Shown: positions 5,957 to 15,448 of the stretch, piece by piece
How the letters are laid out: every line of letters starts with the position of its first letter
How positions within the stretch are numbered: the first letter of the stretch is position 1
NCBI GenBank assembly: GCA_945830395.1
Contig: CALZYE010000009.1
Span: forward strand, 1 to 64,000
Source of the DNA: an uncultured Clostridia bacterium
Lineage (GTDB): Bacteria > Bacillota > Clostridia > Peptostreptococcales > Anaerovoracaceae
DNA length: 64,000 nucleotides
Direction: 5' to 3'
Made by a program: the position numbers and the translations under genes
The notes under the pieces: generated by a model
The model's database searches: none
Told to the model about the DNA's origin: nothing
What the model saw: only the letters and a program-made list of their open reading frames with translations

Positions 5957-8101
5957 ATGGGAATTAAGATTGCTTTGGCAGGAAACCCTAACTGTGGAAA
6001 GACGACCTTGTTCAATGACTTGACAGGAAGCACACAGTATGTAGGTAACTGGCCGGGTGTTACAGTCGAAAAGAAAGATGGAAAACTAAAGGGAAATAAG
6101 GATGTAATTATTCAGGATTTACCGGGTATTTACTCACTGTCACCCTACACTCTTGAAGAGGTTGTCACGAGAAAATACTTGGTGAATGAAAGACCGGACG
6201 CAATTATCAACATAATTGACGGTACCAATATAGAAAGAAACCTGTATCTTACTACGCAACTTCTGGAACTGAATATTCCGGTAATCATAGCATTGAATAT
6301 GATGGATATAGTTAGAAAGAACGGGGACAAGATCGATATCGAAAAGCTCAGCAAGCAGCTTGGCTGCGATATTGTGCCTATAAGCGCGCTGAAAAAGGAA
6401 GGCGGCGACAAGCTTGTTAAGAAAGCCATAGAGGCGGCGCAGTCAAAGAAGATGGCTGAAGCTCCACATGTGTTTACCGGCGCTGTTGAGCATGCCATAG
6501 CACACATTGAGGAGTCTATAGACAACATAGTTTCCAAAGAAAATCTTCGCTGGTATGCAATCAAGATTTTTGAAAGAGACGAAAAAGTTTTGGAGGAACT
6601 TAAGCTTGATGCCGGACTAAAAAAGCACCTTGAAGAGCACATTGCAGACTGTGAAAATGAACTTGACGATGACACTGAGAGCATTATAACAAATCAGAGA
6701 TATAAATATATCACAGATGTGGTTGCCGCTTCTGTGCACAAGAAGGCTAAGCAGGACAGTCTGACTTTATCAGACAAGATAGACCGTGTTGTGACAAACA
6801 GGATTTTGGCTCTTCCTATTTTCGTTTTGGTTATGATTGGAGTGTATTATATCGCAGTAACATCTGTCGGAACTTATGTTACGGATTGGACCAACGATGT
6901 GTTTGTAGGTGAATGGATTCAGCCGACGGTCAAAGGGTTCTTGGAAGGTGCAGGCGCATCTGAATGGGTAGTTTCTCTGGTTGTAGACGGTATAATCGGA
7001 GGTCTGGGAGCACCTATCGGTTTTGTTCCGCAGATGGCCATCGTGTTCCTGTTTCTCTCTATCCTTGAGGATTGCGGATACATGGCTCGTGTGGCATTCA
7101 TCATGGACCGCATTTTCCGCAAATTCGGACTCTCCGGAAAGAGTTTTATTCCTTTCTTGATTTCTTCGGGCTGCGCGGTACCGGGAATAATGGCTACTCG
7201 CACCATCGAAAACGAGAAAGACAGAAGGATGACTATGATTACAACCACTGCAATTCCATGTGGAGCAAAGCTCCCTGTAATTGCGGCTATTGCAGGATAT
7301 CTGATAGGTGAAGCATGGTGGGTTGCACCGCTTATGTACTTTTCGGGAATAGCCTTTGTAATAATATCCTGCATCATAATGAAGAAGATGAAAGCTTTTA
7401 CGGGAGACCCGGCTCCGTTCGTTATGGAACTTCCGCAGTATCACATTCCGGGGGTAAAAAGTATTTTGATTCATGTATGGGAACGAGTTTGGGCATTCAT
7501 AAAGAAAGCCGGAACAATACTTTTCCTTTGCTGCGTCGTAATGTGGTTCCTGTCCAGCTTCGGATTTAAGGGAGGCTCTTTCGGTCTTGTCGACCCCCAG
7601 GACAGCTTGATGGCGGTGATCGGAGGCGGAATTGCTTGGATATTTGCACCTTTAGGCTTTGGAACATGGCAGGCGGTTGCATCTTCTATCAGCGGATTTG
7701 TAGCAAAAGAGGGTATCGTAACCACGATGGGAGTACTTTCGGGACTTGGCGAAATCGAAGAATATGATGCGTCCATGAAGGCTGCCTTTGACAGTTTCTT
7801 CCCTACGAGGATTGCGGCTATTTCATTTTTATATTTCAATCTGTTTGATTCACCTTGTCTTGCTGCAATTTCAACTATTGCAAAGGAAATGGGAAGCAGA
7901 AGGTTCTTCTGGTTTGCAATCGTATTTCAGAATGTAGCGGCATACTGTCTGGCACTTATGGTTTACCAACTTGGAGGCTTTGCGACGGGAGAAGTGGGCT
8001 TCAGCATATGGACATGTGTTGCAGGAGCTGTACTTCTTGGAGTTCTCTATCTTCTGTTCAGACCTGATCCTAATAAAAAGACTCGTTTGAATGCGAGGTA
8101 G
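5957..8101 (+). CDS. feoB: Ferrous iron transporter FeoB
   Basis: 714 residues. Cytoplasmic G domain first: P-loop GNPNCGKTT at 9-17, the GVTVEKKDGKL switch region, DLPG at 54-57 and NMMD at 114-117. A GDI-like helical spacer follows to about 270. The membrane part has two Gate repeats; the conserved SGCAVPGIMATRT (about 400) and the second gate's FVAKEGIVTTMG motifs are present. It moves Fe2+ across the inner membrane with GTP control. GGAGC precedes the ATG. The genes for two FeoA proteins and a Cys-rich partner flank it closely. Confidence 0.98.
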   Translation: MGIKIALAGNPNCGKTTLFNDLTGSTQYVGNWPGVTVEKKDGKLKGNKDVIIQDLPGIYSLSPYTLEEVVTRKYLVNERPDAIINIIDGTNIERNLYLTTQLLELNIPVIIALNMMDIVRKNGDKIDIEKLSKQLGCDIVPISALKKEGGDKLVKKAIEAAQSKKMAEAPHVFTGAVEHAIAHIEESIDNIVSKENLRWYAIKIFERDEKVLEELKLDAGLKKHLEEHIADCENELDDDTESIITNQRYKYITDVVAASVHKKAKQDSLTLSDKIDRVVTNRILALPIFVLVMIGVYYIAVTSVGTYVTDWTNDVFVGEWIQPTVKGFLEGAGASEWVVSLVVDGIIGGLGAPIGFVPQMAIVFLFLSILEDCGYMARVAFIMDRIFRKFGLSGKSFIPFLISSGCAVPGIMATRTIENEKDRRMTMITTTAIPCGAKLPVIAAIAGYLIGEAWWVAPLMYFSGIAFVIISCIIMKKMKAFTGDPAPFVMELPQYHIPGVKSILIHVWERVWAFIKKAGTILFLCCVVMWFLSSFGFKGGSFGLVDPQDSLMAVIGGGIAWIFAPLGFGTWQAVASSISGFVAKEGIVTTMGVLSGLGEIEEYDASMKAAFDSFFPTRIAAISFLYFNLFDSPCLAAISTIAKEMGSRRFFWFAIVFQNVAAYCLALMVYQLGGFATGEVGFSIWTCVAGAVLLGVLYLLFRPDPNKKTRLNAR

Positions 8102-8105
8102 CGGT

Positions 8106-8273
8106 ATGACTTGGAATGTAACCAATATAATAGTTTGCCTGGTAATTGCCGCTCTGGTGACAGCGGTTATAGTAGACTTGGTTAAGAAGAAAAGAAAAGG
8201 TCAAGGCTCCTGCAGCAGCTGCGCAGGATGCAGTATGGCAGGAAGCTGCGATTCAAAGGCGAAGAAAAAATAG
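8106..8273 (+). CDS. FeoB-associated Cys-rich membrane protein
   Basis: 55 residues: one transmembrane helix (IIVCLVIAALVTAVIVDLV) then a basic stretch and a Cys cluster CSSCAGCSMAGSC. This matches the FeoB-associated Cys-rich family (PF12669 type). Start at 8106, 4 bases after the feoB stop. The Cys-rich tail may hold iron on the cytoplasmic side, but this is not established. Confidence 0.9.
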   Translation: MTWNVTNIIVCLVIAALVTAVIVDLVKKKRKGQGSCSSCAGCSMAGSCDSKAKKK

Positions 8274-8460
8274 AAAAGAATTAAAGGAATTTACCTAAAT
8301 TTTAATTTACTTTTAATTTGTTTTGCACCGAGGGGAAGCGGCAAGGAGGCTATTAGATTTGTTTAAGTAAAGTTTGTGTTGTCTAAACCGCTGCCGCTTT
8401 GGTACAATAATGATAATATGAGATAAAATGGTAATAAAAAAATTTAGGAGGTAAATAAAC
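8274..8460. other. Leader before the DUF6110 gene
   Basis: 187 bases without a gene. AAGCGGCA near 8335 and TGCCGCTT near 8391 are exact complements and could form a long-range stem. AGGAGG at about 8445 serves the next gene. Confidence 0.35.
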
Positions 8461-8718
8461 ATGAAAAAGATTTGGGAGAGAGCCGGTTTTCTGGCAGGCG
8501 GAATCATCATAGGAACTGCGGGACTTAAGGCTTTAACAAGCAGAGATGCGAAGAAAGTATACACCCATGCGACAGCACTTACGCTTCGTGCAAAGGACTC
8601 GGTGATGGGTACCGTTTCAAAGGTGAGAGAAAACTGCGGCGACATTCTTTCAGAAGCTCAGGACATAAACGAAAATTTGGAGTCGGACGAAAAAAGAGAA
8701 ATTGTCGAAAGTGAATAG
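8461..8718 (+). CDS. DUF6110-type small protein
   Basis: 85 residues: short N-terminal hydrophobic segment (FLAGGIIIGTAGLKAL) followed by a polar helical domain (AKKVYTHATALTLRAKDSVMG) and an acidic tail. Such proteins occur directly in front of heavy-metal P-type ATPases in Clostridia and Bacilli and are annotated DUF6110. AGGAGG lies 10 bases before the ATG. Only 8 bases separate it from the ATPase gene, so it is probably a membrane partner of the pump. Its biochemical role is unknown. Confidence 0.8.
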   Translation: MKKIWERAGFLAGGIIIGTAGLKALTSRDAKKVYTHATALTLRAKDSVMGTVSKVRENCGDILSEAQDINENLESDEKREIVESE

Positions 8719-8726
8719 ACTGAACC

Positions 8727-10799
8727 ATGAAGTTTAGCATAGAACACGAGTCAAGACGAAGGATAAGGGTCAAGGTGTGCCGAAACAAGATGACCCTTGT
8801 GGAAGCGGATGTCCTTGAGTATTATTTGGCAGGTGTTGAAGGTGTATCGAAGGTAAGGGTTGACGAAAGAACATGCTGTGCCACCATACATCACAATACC
8901 TGCAAAGCTGTTGTAATTGATGCTCTCAAGAAGTATAATTTTGAAAAGTATAAAGAACTTCTTCCGGAAGAAACGGGCAGGAAGCTTAATCGTGCCTATC
9001 AGGAAAAGCTGGTGATGTGCATTGTAAAGCGAACTTTGTTCAAAATGTTTTTGCCGGCATCGCTGGGCATTGCCGTAACCGTGTGTAAATCTGCAGGATA
9101 TATGTATACCGGTATTAAAACTCTGATGAAGGGTAAGATTGAGGTGCCCGTTCTGGATGCCACCGCCATCGGAGTCTCGCTTTTCAGGAGGGACTTTAAG
9201 ACTGCGGCATCCATAATGTTCCTTCTCGGCGTAGGAGAAATCCTGGAGGAGTGGACACATAAGAAGAGTGTAGACGACCTTGCAAGAACCATGTCTCTTG
9301 ATGTGGATAAGGTTTGGGCTGTCCGTGATAAGCAGGAAGTTCTGACCCCGATTGCAGATATTAAGGTTGGCGATTATATAGTCGTCAGGACAGGAAGCAT
9401 GATTCCTCTTGACGGTAAGGTGGTTTACGGAGAAGCCTTTGTAAATCAAGCATCTATGACGGGAGAATCCCTGCCCGTAAGGAAAGAGGCAGACAGTTAT
9501 GCTTATGCGGGAACCGTTGTGGAAGAGGGAGCGTGTATAATTCAGGTAGAAAAGACCAGCGGAAGCGGCAGGTACGACAGAATCGTTGAAATGATTGAAG
9601 AGTCTGAGAAGCTCAAGTCCGCAAGTGAGAATAAAGCTTCTCATCTGGCGGATCACCTGGTGCCATATACGCTGCTTGGGACAGGTTTGGTATACCTGCT
9701 TACGAGGAATATTGTAAAAGCGCTTTCCGTTCTCATGGTGGACTTCTCCTGTGCACTTAAGCTTGCCATGCCTATTTCAGTTCTTTCGGCAATGAGAGAA
9801 GCACGGGGATACGGCATATCCGTTAAAGGCGGGAAATTTATGGAAGCCGTTGCAGAGGCAGACACCATAGTTTTTGATAAGACCGGAACATTGACCCATG
9901 CGACTCCGAAGGTCGCAGATGTGGTTGCTTTTGGCGGCAATGACAGGGTTGAGATGCTCAGACTTGCGGCGTGTCTTGAGGAACACTATCCTCATTCCAT
10001 TGCAAATGCAGTTGTTGAAGAAGCGCGTGTCAGGGGACTGAATCACGAGGAGCGCCACTCAAAGGTTGAGTATGTAGTTGCCCACGGGATTTCCAGTGTC
10101 ATAGACGGCGAGAAAGTAATAATAGGAAGCCATCACTTTGTCTTTCAGGATGAAAAGTCGGTTGTGCCGGAGGGTGAAGAAAAGCGTTTTGATGATTTGC
10201 CTGATGAATATTCCCATCTTTACATGGCAATTTCGGGCAGGCTTGCGGCGGTGATTTGCATAAGTGATCCCGTAAGGACTGAGGCGAATGATGTTATTTC
10301 AAAACTTCGCAGCCTTGGGATAGAGAATGTGGTAATGATGACAGGCGACAGCGAAAAAACGGCGGCCTCGGTTGCATCGGCAATAGGAGTGGATGAATAT
10401 TTTTCTGAGGTTTTGCCGGAAGATAAGTCCGGATATATTCGGAAGGAAAAAGCGCTCGGGCGTAAGGTTATAATGGTTGGAGACGGAGTGAACGATTCTC
10501 CTGCACTATCAGAAGCCGATGCCGGAATAGCCATCAGCGACGGCGCCGCAATAGCAAGAGAAATTGCAGATATCACCATATCCTGTGATGACTTGTACGG
10601 TCTTGTCAGACTCAAAGAATTGTCCAATGAACTGATGAAGAGAATAAATAATAATTACAGAGGAATCATCGGATTTAACGGGGGTCTCATAGCGTTAGGA
10701 GTTGCCGGAGTGATTCAGCCTTCTTCCGCGGCGCTGTTACATAACATGTCTACTTTATTTATCGGAACCAACAGCATGACTAATTTAATTAAAGAGTAA
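8727..10799 (+). CDS. P1B-type metal-transporting ATPase with SCA motif
   Basis: 690 residues. The N-terminal ~75 residues look like an HMA fold that lacks the CxxC pair. Actuator TGES at about 244, phosphorylation motif DKTGTLT at about 383, HP-type motif HYPHSIANA at about 420, and hinge GDGVNDSPALSEADAG at about 585. The metal-determining membrane motif, usually CPC, SPC or TPC, reads SCALKLAMP at about 339: the Pro is missing in the triplet. Metal specificity is therefore not predictable from standard classes. Position after feo genes suggests a link to iron or manganese, perhaps export; copper or zinc cannot be excluded. Confidence 0.93.
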   Translation: MKFSIEHESRRRIRVKVCRNKMTLVEADVLEYYLAGVEGVSKVRVDERTCCATIHHNTCKAVVIDALKKYNFEKYKELLPEETGRKLNRAYQEKLVMCIVKRTLFKMFLPASLGIAVTVCKSAGYMYTGIKTLMKGKIEVPVLDATAIGVSLFRRDFKTAASIMFLLGVGEILEEWTHKKSVDDLARTMSLDVDKVWAVRDKQEVLTPIADIKVGDYIVVRTGSMIPLDGKVVYGEAFVNQASMTGESLPVRKEADSYAYAGTVVEEGACIIQVEKTSGSGRYDRIVEMIEESEKLKSASENKASHLADHLVPYTLLGTGLVYLLTRNIVKALSVLMVDFSCALKLAMPISVLSAMREARGYGISVKGGKFMEAVAEADTIVFDKTGTLTHATPKVADVVAFGGNDRVEMLRLAACLEEHYPHSIANAVVEEARVRGLNHEERHSKVEYVVAHGISSVIDGEKVIIGSHHFVFQDEKSVVPEGEEKRFDDLPDEYSHLYMAISGRLAAVICISDPVRTEANDVISKLRSLGIENVVMMTGDSEKTAASVASAIGVDEYFSEVLPEDKSGYIRKEKALGRKVIMVGDGVNDSPALSEADAGIAISDGAAIAREIADITISCDDLYGLVRLKELSNELMKRINNNYRGIIGFNGGLIALGVAGVIQPSSAALLHNMSTLFIGTNSMTNLIKE

Positions 10800-10893
10800 T
10801 TTGATGATTAAAGAATAATTGGATTCTGAGGGGGTTCTTGGAACTTGTTTTAAAAGAAAGGATTCCCCTTTAGAATTTTTTTAAAAACAGTGG

Positions 10894-10911
10894 TTAGTTA
10901 TATTTAACTTG
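10894..10911. promoter_or_regulatory. Candidate iron-repressor operator upstream of DUF2325-flavodoxin operon
   Basis: TTAGTTATATTTAACTTG, with AGTTA and TAACT arms. It shares TTAGKTATATTWAACT with the site upstream of feoA (5352-5369), 5.5 kb away. The genes that follow are typical of iron starvation. Confidence 0.5.
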
Positions 10912-10955
10912 GGTATTAAACAGTTGGATAAGCTGACTAATTTTTAACAGAATGA

Positions 10956-10971
10956 GTTAGAAGAAACTAAC
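10956..10971. promoter_or_regulatory. Second dyad upstream of the flavodoxin operon
   Basis: GTTAG, 6-base spacer, CTAAC: perfect arms, 45 bases downstream of the box at 10894-10911. Two GTTAG-type dyads in one promoter region support regulated expression. The rest of 10800-11040 holds no gene. Confidence 0.4.
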
Positions 10972-11040
10972 CGCATAAAATATTATTATACAAGTTTATA
11001 TAGATGATAAATTGCCGAATACGGCGGAAAGGAAATATTC

Positions 11041-11319
11041 ATGAGCGTAGTAATAATAGGCGGTAACGAATGTATGGTTTGTAAATACAAGAGTTTGTGC
11101 AAGGAATACCGATGCAAGGCGAAGGTGTTTGTGAATTATAACGAAGCTATGAAGAAAAAAATCGGATGTCCTGACCTGATGGTCCTATTTACAAGCACCG
11201 TTTCTCATAAGATGGTGAGGACAGCTCTGAGCAAGACTAAGGGAACGGATACGGTGATCGTAAGGTCTCATTCCAGCTCCATGGCGGCTTTGAGAAACAT
11301 AATGGAACAACACGCATAG
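11041..11319 (+). CDS. DUF2325 domain protein
   Basis: 92 residues starting SVVIIGGNECMVCKYKSLC, the usual DUF2325 opening of an IIGG turn followed by Cys residues; ends with SSSMAALRNIM, where the family has a Ser-rich turn. Function unestablished; often found with DUF3793 and flavodoxin. GGAAAGGAAATATTC precedes the ATG. Confidence 0.85.
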   Translation: MSVVIIGGNECMVCKYKSLCKEYRCKAKVFVNYNEAMKKKIGCPDLMVLFTSTVSHKMVRTALSKTKGTDTVIVRSHSSSMAALRNIMEQHA

Positions 11320-11343
11320 GAAAAAAGGAGTTAAAAATTAACT

Positions 11344-11904
11344 ATGGTTAGAATATCAGAGGATTTATTAATAGGTCACTGCTCGCCGACTATGGCAGGG
11401 CTGAAAACAGGCAATATCTTTACCTGCAAAGTAGGGAATATTCAAGAATTGCACCAGGACCTCAGAGAACTTAACAGAATGCTGTCCCCCAAGGGGCTGC
11501 GCATTTTGCCTCTCAGATATTTTGATAATAAGGCTGTAATCTATTTATACAGACCCAAGCGACTTAAGCAAGACTTGGAATGTCCCGTTGCAAAGCTGAT
11601 TCTCGAAAAATGCGGGTACACCTGCGGTGACGGAAGCTGTCTTTTGGGGCAGCTTATGAGGAGAATGCGAGGAGCAAAGGACTTTCCCCACGAGATAGGC
11701 TTGTTTCTGGGTTATCCGCCGGAGGATGTGAAGGGTTTTATAGAAAACAAGGCCGAGAACTGTAAGTGTGTCGGTACATGGAAGGTTTACGGAAACGAGG
11801 AAGAAGCGAAGAAAATATTCAATCGCTTTAAGAAGTGTACCAAAGCTTATAGCGAGCAGTTAATGAAGGGAAGATCGGTTGAAAGGCTGATCGTAGCTGT
11901 TTAG
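11344..11904 (+). CDS. DUF3793 family protein
   Basis: 186 residues. Family traits visible: HCSPTMAGLKTGNIF near the N terminus, LRILPLRYFDNKAVIYLYRPKRL, a HEIGLFLGYPPEDVKGF block at about 120, then CKCVGTWKVYG and a conserved NRFKKCT. DUF3793 proteins occur with flavodoxins in anaerobes; the molecular role is unknown. It is the middle gene of a three-gene unit with gaps of about 22-24 bases. Confidence 0.9.
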   Translation: MVRISEDLLIGHCSPTMAGLKTGNIFTCKVGNIQELHQDLRELNRMLSPKGLRILPLRYFDNKAVIYLYRPKRLKQDLECPVAKLILEKCGYTCGDGSCLLGQLMRRMRGAKDFPHEIGLFLGYPPEDVKGFIENKAENCKCVGTWKVYGNEEEAKKIFNRFKKCTKAYSEQLMKGRSVERLIVAV

Positions 11905-11926
11905 TTTTAGCAGAAAGGAAGAGAAA

Positions 11927-12349
11927 ATGAAAGTAGCAGTAGTTTATTGGAGCGGAACAGGTAACACTGAAATGATGGCGCAGGCTGTGGCAGAGGGCGC
12001 TAAGGAAAAGGGTGCGGAAGTATCAGTTTTCACTCCTGAAGAATTCAATGCGGAAATGGTAGCGGATTTTGACAGCATTGCACTGGGTTGTGCCGCTATG
12101 GGGGATGAAGTTCTTGAAGAAGGAGAATTTCAGCCTATGTACGATGACATTAAGGACAGTCTGAAGGATAAAAAAGTGGCGCTGTTCGGATCTTACGGAT
12201 GGGGAGACGGTCAGTGGATTCGCGACTGGGAAGATGATTGTACATCGGCGGGAATCAACCTTGCCGCAGGAAGCGTAATGTGCAATTATGCACCGGACGA
12301 CGAGGGAACAGCAGAGTGCAAAGAACTGGGGGCAGCGCTGGCAGTTTAA
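11927..12349 (+). CDS. Flavodoxin
   Basis: 140 residues, a short-chain flavodoxin. The FMN phosphate loop SGTGNTE is at residues 9-15, GCAAMGDEVLEEGEF forms the first isoalloxazine loop (W/G-rich) and SYGWGDGQWIRDW the second. Flavodoxin replaces ferredoxin as electron carrier when iron is scarce, matching the operator candidates upstream and the DUF2325/DUF3793 partners. AGGAAGAG lies before the ATG; a strong terminator follows. Confidence 0.96.
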   Translation: MKVAVVYWSGTGNTEMMAQAVAEGAKEKGAEVSVFTPEEFNAEMVADFDSIALGCAAMGDEVLEEGEFQPMYDDIKDSLKDKKVALFGSYGWGDGQWIRDWEDDCTSAGINLAAGSVMCNYAPDDEGTAECKELGAALAV

Positions 12350-12368
12350 TTTGAGATCAAGAGATTGA

Positions 12369-12398
12369 GCCGGAATCACGCATTGGCGGGATTCCGGC
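12369..12398 (+). terminator. Terminator of the flavodoxin operon
   Basis: GCCGGAATC (12369-12377) pairs with GATTCCGGC (12390-12398), followed by ATTTATG. Confidence 0.75.
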
Positions 12399-12456
12399 AT
12401 TTATGATATTATCATGACAGAGAAGGCAAATGTTTAGGGAAGGGAGAGTTAAATCA

Positions 12457-13155
12457 ATGTATCTTGAAATGAAAGATATCTTCAAGTCATTTGGAGAAAA
12501 AGAAAACCGTCAAGAAGTGCTTCACGGCATTACTTGCGGAATCAGGGAGGGAGATATTTGCGTTATGCTGGGTCCGTCAGGCTCGGGAAAGTCGACTCTT
12601 TTGAACATAATAGGAGGAATAGAAGAAGCCACTTCGGGAACTATTAAAATTGACGGAAAAGAGATTACGGGAAAAAGTGAGAAAATTTTATCCAAATACA
12701 GAAGAGAGTATCTGGGTTATGTATTTCAATCATATAATTTAATCCCAAATCTTACAGCCAAGGAAAATATAGAGGTGGGTGCATATCTTTCCAAAGACCC
12801 TCTGCCTGTTTCTGAACTGCTTAATGTACTTGGTCTTTGGGAGCACAAGGATAAGCTTCCCAGCCAGCTTTCAGGAGGGCAGCAGCAGAGAATCGCAATA
12901 GGTCGTGCCATAGCCAAAAGACCGGGGATACTGTTGTGCGACGAGCCTACCGGAGCATTGGACTACAAAACATCTAAGGAGATTCTAAAACTTATAGAAG
13001 ATGTTAATGAAAAATACGGAACCACCGTTATTTTGGTTACTCACAATGAGGCGTTGCGGAAAATGGCGGATGTAGTTTTAGTCCTGAAAGACGGCAGAAT
13101 TGTTGACAGAGAAGAAAGCCGCTCAAAGACAAGGGCAGAAGAACTGGAATGGTAG
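12457..13155 (+). CDS. ABC transporter ATP-binding protein (MacB/LolD type)
   Basis: About 232 residues from ATG 12457, behind GGGAGAG; an upstream ATG at 12430 has no good site. Walker [10 protein letters not shown] at 39-47, Q-loop [10 protein letters not shown], signature [14 protein letters not shown], Walker [13 protein letters not shown] and the H-loop in VTHNEAL. The [12 protein letters not shown] spacing and 'YLGYVFQ' are typical of the MacB/LolD group that works with FtsX-like permeases. The permease gene starts 7 bases after its stop. Confidence 0.95.
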   Translation: MYLEMKDIFKSFGEKENRQEVLHGITCGIREGDICVMLGPSGSGKSTLLNIIGGIEEATSGTIKIDGKEITGKSEKILSKYRREYLGYVFQSYNLIPNLTAKENIEVGAYLSKDPLPVSELLNVLGLWEHKDKLPSQLSGGQQQRIAIGRAIAKRPGILLCDEPTGALDYKTSKEILKLIEDVNEKYGTTVILVTHNEALRKMADVVLVLKDGRIVDREESRSKTRAEELEW

Positions 13156-13162
13156 GTGCATA

Positions 13163-15427
13163 ATGAGAAATCCTTTGAATAAAAGATTTTTTAGGGAACT
13201 AAAGAGTGACATAGGGAAATATATTGCATTGTTTTTGTTTCTGGTTATTATGATTGGCGCAGTATCAGGCTTTCTCGTGGCTGATAACAGCCTGAAAAAA
13301 ACATATGACGAAAGCTTTGACAGATATAATGTGGAAGACGGTCATTTTATTCTTGCAGGAAAGCCGGAAAAAAGTCTTATTGAAGATATAGAAAAAAAGG
13401 ATGTTAAGGTTTATAAATCCTTCTATAAGATGGCAAGAAGCGGTTCGGATTACAAACTTAAGGTATTTGTAACCAGAAAAGCTGTGAACAGGCAGGATGT
13501 ACTTAAAGGGAAACTTCCTGCAAAACATGGAGAAATAGCGATCGATCGCCTATTTGCAATTAATAATAAGATGGATGTGGGTGATAAAATAAAAGTAGGG
13601 GGAAGAACCCTCAGAATCAGCGGCTATGTGGCGCTTTCCGATTACAGCGCGCTGTTTGAAAATAATTCGGACATCATGTTTGATGCCGCAAGGTTCGGCG
13701 TAGGTGTTGCATCACAATATGAATTTGACAAAATCGACGAAGCCGTGAATTATCAATATGCTTGGACAAACAACAGAAAGGACCTGAGCGACAAGGAGAG
13801 AAAGAAAAAGTGCGACGCAATAACAAAGGTTATAATTCGAGACAGAACCAATGCTCTGGAAGAAATAATTCAGAGATTGGATAATCAGGCAATTACCTTT
13901 ACAGGAAATGATATGGGCGGAGATAAAGGCATGTTTCTCATACTCCTGTACATGGTCATTGTAATTATCGCCTTTGTTTTCGGCGTTACCACAAGGAGCA
14001 CGCTGGAGGCGGAAGCCGGCGCGATAGGAACCCTAAGGGCTTCAGGGTATTCCAAAGCTTCGCTGATTCTGCACTATACCACTTTGCCATTTGCAGTGAC
14101 ATTGGCGGCAGCTGCCGTGGGCAACGCTTTCGGTTACTGGAAATTCAAGGAAGTAATGGCGGCATTATACTATAACAGTTACTCTCTTACCACCTATGAA
14201 ACCCTTTGGAATGAAGAGGCCTTTGTTCTGACCACAATCATCCCGGCGATAATAATCGTAGTGGTGGTTATGTGTGTAATGATGTGGACATTCAGGCTTT
14301 CTCCTATTAAGTTTTTAAGGCATGATTTCAGATTGAGAAAAGCCAAAAGAGCCGTAAAACTGGGCAATATTCCTTTCTTTACAAGGTTTAGAATAAGGAT
14401 AATACTGCAGAATAAAGTCACATACATAGTAATGTTTATAGGAATTTTTTTGGCAAGTCTGCTGCTTTTATTCGGCTTGTTCTTAAGACCTCTCATAGAC
14501 AACTATTCTGAGTCTGTGGATAAATCTCTGATGGCAAAATACCAATATGTTTTAAAAGGGCAGGTGCCTGTTGCAAAGCAGAAATTCCATTTAAGAAAGC
14601 CGGAAAAATATGCTCTTGAGGTTCTTCAGATAAATGAAAAAGATGATGTAAGCGTTTACGGAATTAAGAAAAATACGGCTTATTTAAAAAACTTAAAGTT
14701 AGCCGACGAAAAAAATCAGGTTATAGCCACAAGCAATTACATGGAAAAATACAATTTGAAAATAGGAGACAGTATCGAGGTAAAGAAGAAGTACAGCGAT
14801 AAGAAATACAGGTTTAAGATAAAGGGGATGTACAAATACACAGGAGGATTTGGAATATTTATGAGCTCTTCAAATTTTGAGAAAACCTTTGACAAAGAGA
14901 AGGGTTATTTCAACGGGTATTTTTCGGATTCCCGGCTGAAAGGAATTAAGAAGGAGCTTATAGCGACGATATTAACTAAAGAGGATTTGAACAAGGTTTC
15001 CAGGCAGCTGGCAGATTCCATGAGCGGTGCGTTCAATACGATAAAGGTGTTTTCGGTTATATTGTATATGCTTGTGATATATATGCTGGCAAAGTTGATA
15101 GTGGAGAAAAATGCAGGAGCTATTTCCATGATAAAGATTCTCGGATATACCAGCAGCGAAGCGGGAAAACTCTACAACAGAGCAACGGGTTTTGTCGTCA
15201 TACTGTCGCTTGTGATCTGCGGTGTAATTGTTCAGCCGGCACTGAAGAATATCTACAAGGCCATGGTCAGACAGGAAATGAGAGGCTGGCTGGATTATTA
15301 CATGGCACCTTGGATTATTCCGGAGATTATGGGAATCGGAATTCTGAGTTACTTTGTAATCCAAAGCATACTGCTTATGAAAATCAAAAAGATTTCCATG
15401 GCTGAAGTCTTAAAGACCATGGAATGA
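13163..15427 (+). CDS. FtsX-like ABC permease
   Basis: 754 residues from ATG 13163. One N-terminal helix (YIALFLFLVIMIGAVSGFLV), a long extracytoplasmic region of about 230 residues, three helices around 260-400, a fourth helix near 425 (VTYIVMFIGIFLASLLLLFGLFL), a second outer region and C-terminal FtsX helices ending in a KKISMAEVLKTME tail. Works with the ATPase upstream. Substrate unknown; such systems export peptides or lipoproteins or respond to antimicrobials. The HMA protein follows by 21 bases. Confidence 0.9.
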   Translation: MRNPLNKRFFRELKSDIGKYIALFLFLVIMIGAVSGFLVADNSLKKTYDESFDRYNVEDGHFILAGKPEKSLIEDIEKKDVKVYKSFYKMARSGSDYKLKVFVTRKAVNRQDVLKGKLPAKHGEIAIDRLFAINNKMDVGDKIKVGGRTLRISGYVALSDYSALFENNSDIMFDAARFGVGVASQYEFDKIDEAVNYQYAWTNNRKDLSDKERKKKCDAITKVIIRDRTNALEEIIQRLDNQAITFTGNDMGGDKGMFLILLYMVIVIIAFVFGVTTRSTLEAEAGAIGTLRASGYSKASLILHYTTLPFAVTLAAAAVGNAFGYWKFKEVMAALYYNSYSLTTYETLWNEEAFVLTTIIPAIIIVVVVMCVMMWTFRLSPIKFLRHDFRLRKAKRAVKLGNIPFFTRFRIRIILQNKVTYIVMFIGIFLASLLLLFGLFLRPLIDNYSESVDKSLMAKYQYVLKGQVPVAKQKFHLRKPEKYALEVLQINEKDDVSVYGIKKNTAYLKNLKLADEKNQVIATSNYMEKYNLKIGDSIEVKKKYSDKKYRFKIKGMYKYTGGFGIFMSSSNFEKTFDKEKGYFNGYFSDSRLKGIKKELIATILTKEDLNKVSRQLADSMSGAFNTIKVFSVILYMLVIYMLAKLIVEKNAGAISMIKILGYTSSEAGKLYNRATGFVVILSLVICGVIVQPALKNIYKAMVRQEMRGWLDYYMAPWIIPEIMGIGILSYFVIQSILLMKIKKISMAEVLKTME

Positions 15428-15448
15428 CACCCGGGAAGGAGTGAAAAG

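Noticed and set aside
6770..7474. Long minus-strand ORF inside feoB
   Set aside because: Shadow of the feoB frame; composition is Cys/His/Arg-rich and it has no upstream signals.
8751..9656. 301-residue minus-strand ORF opposite the P1B ATPase
   Set aside because: Antisense shadow of a strongly supported gene, with no family pattern.
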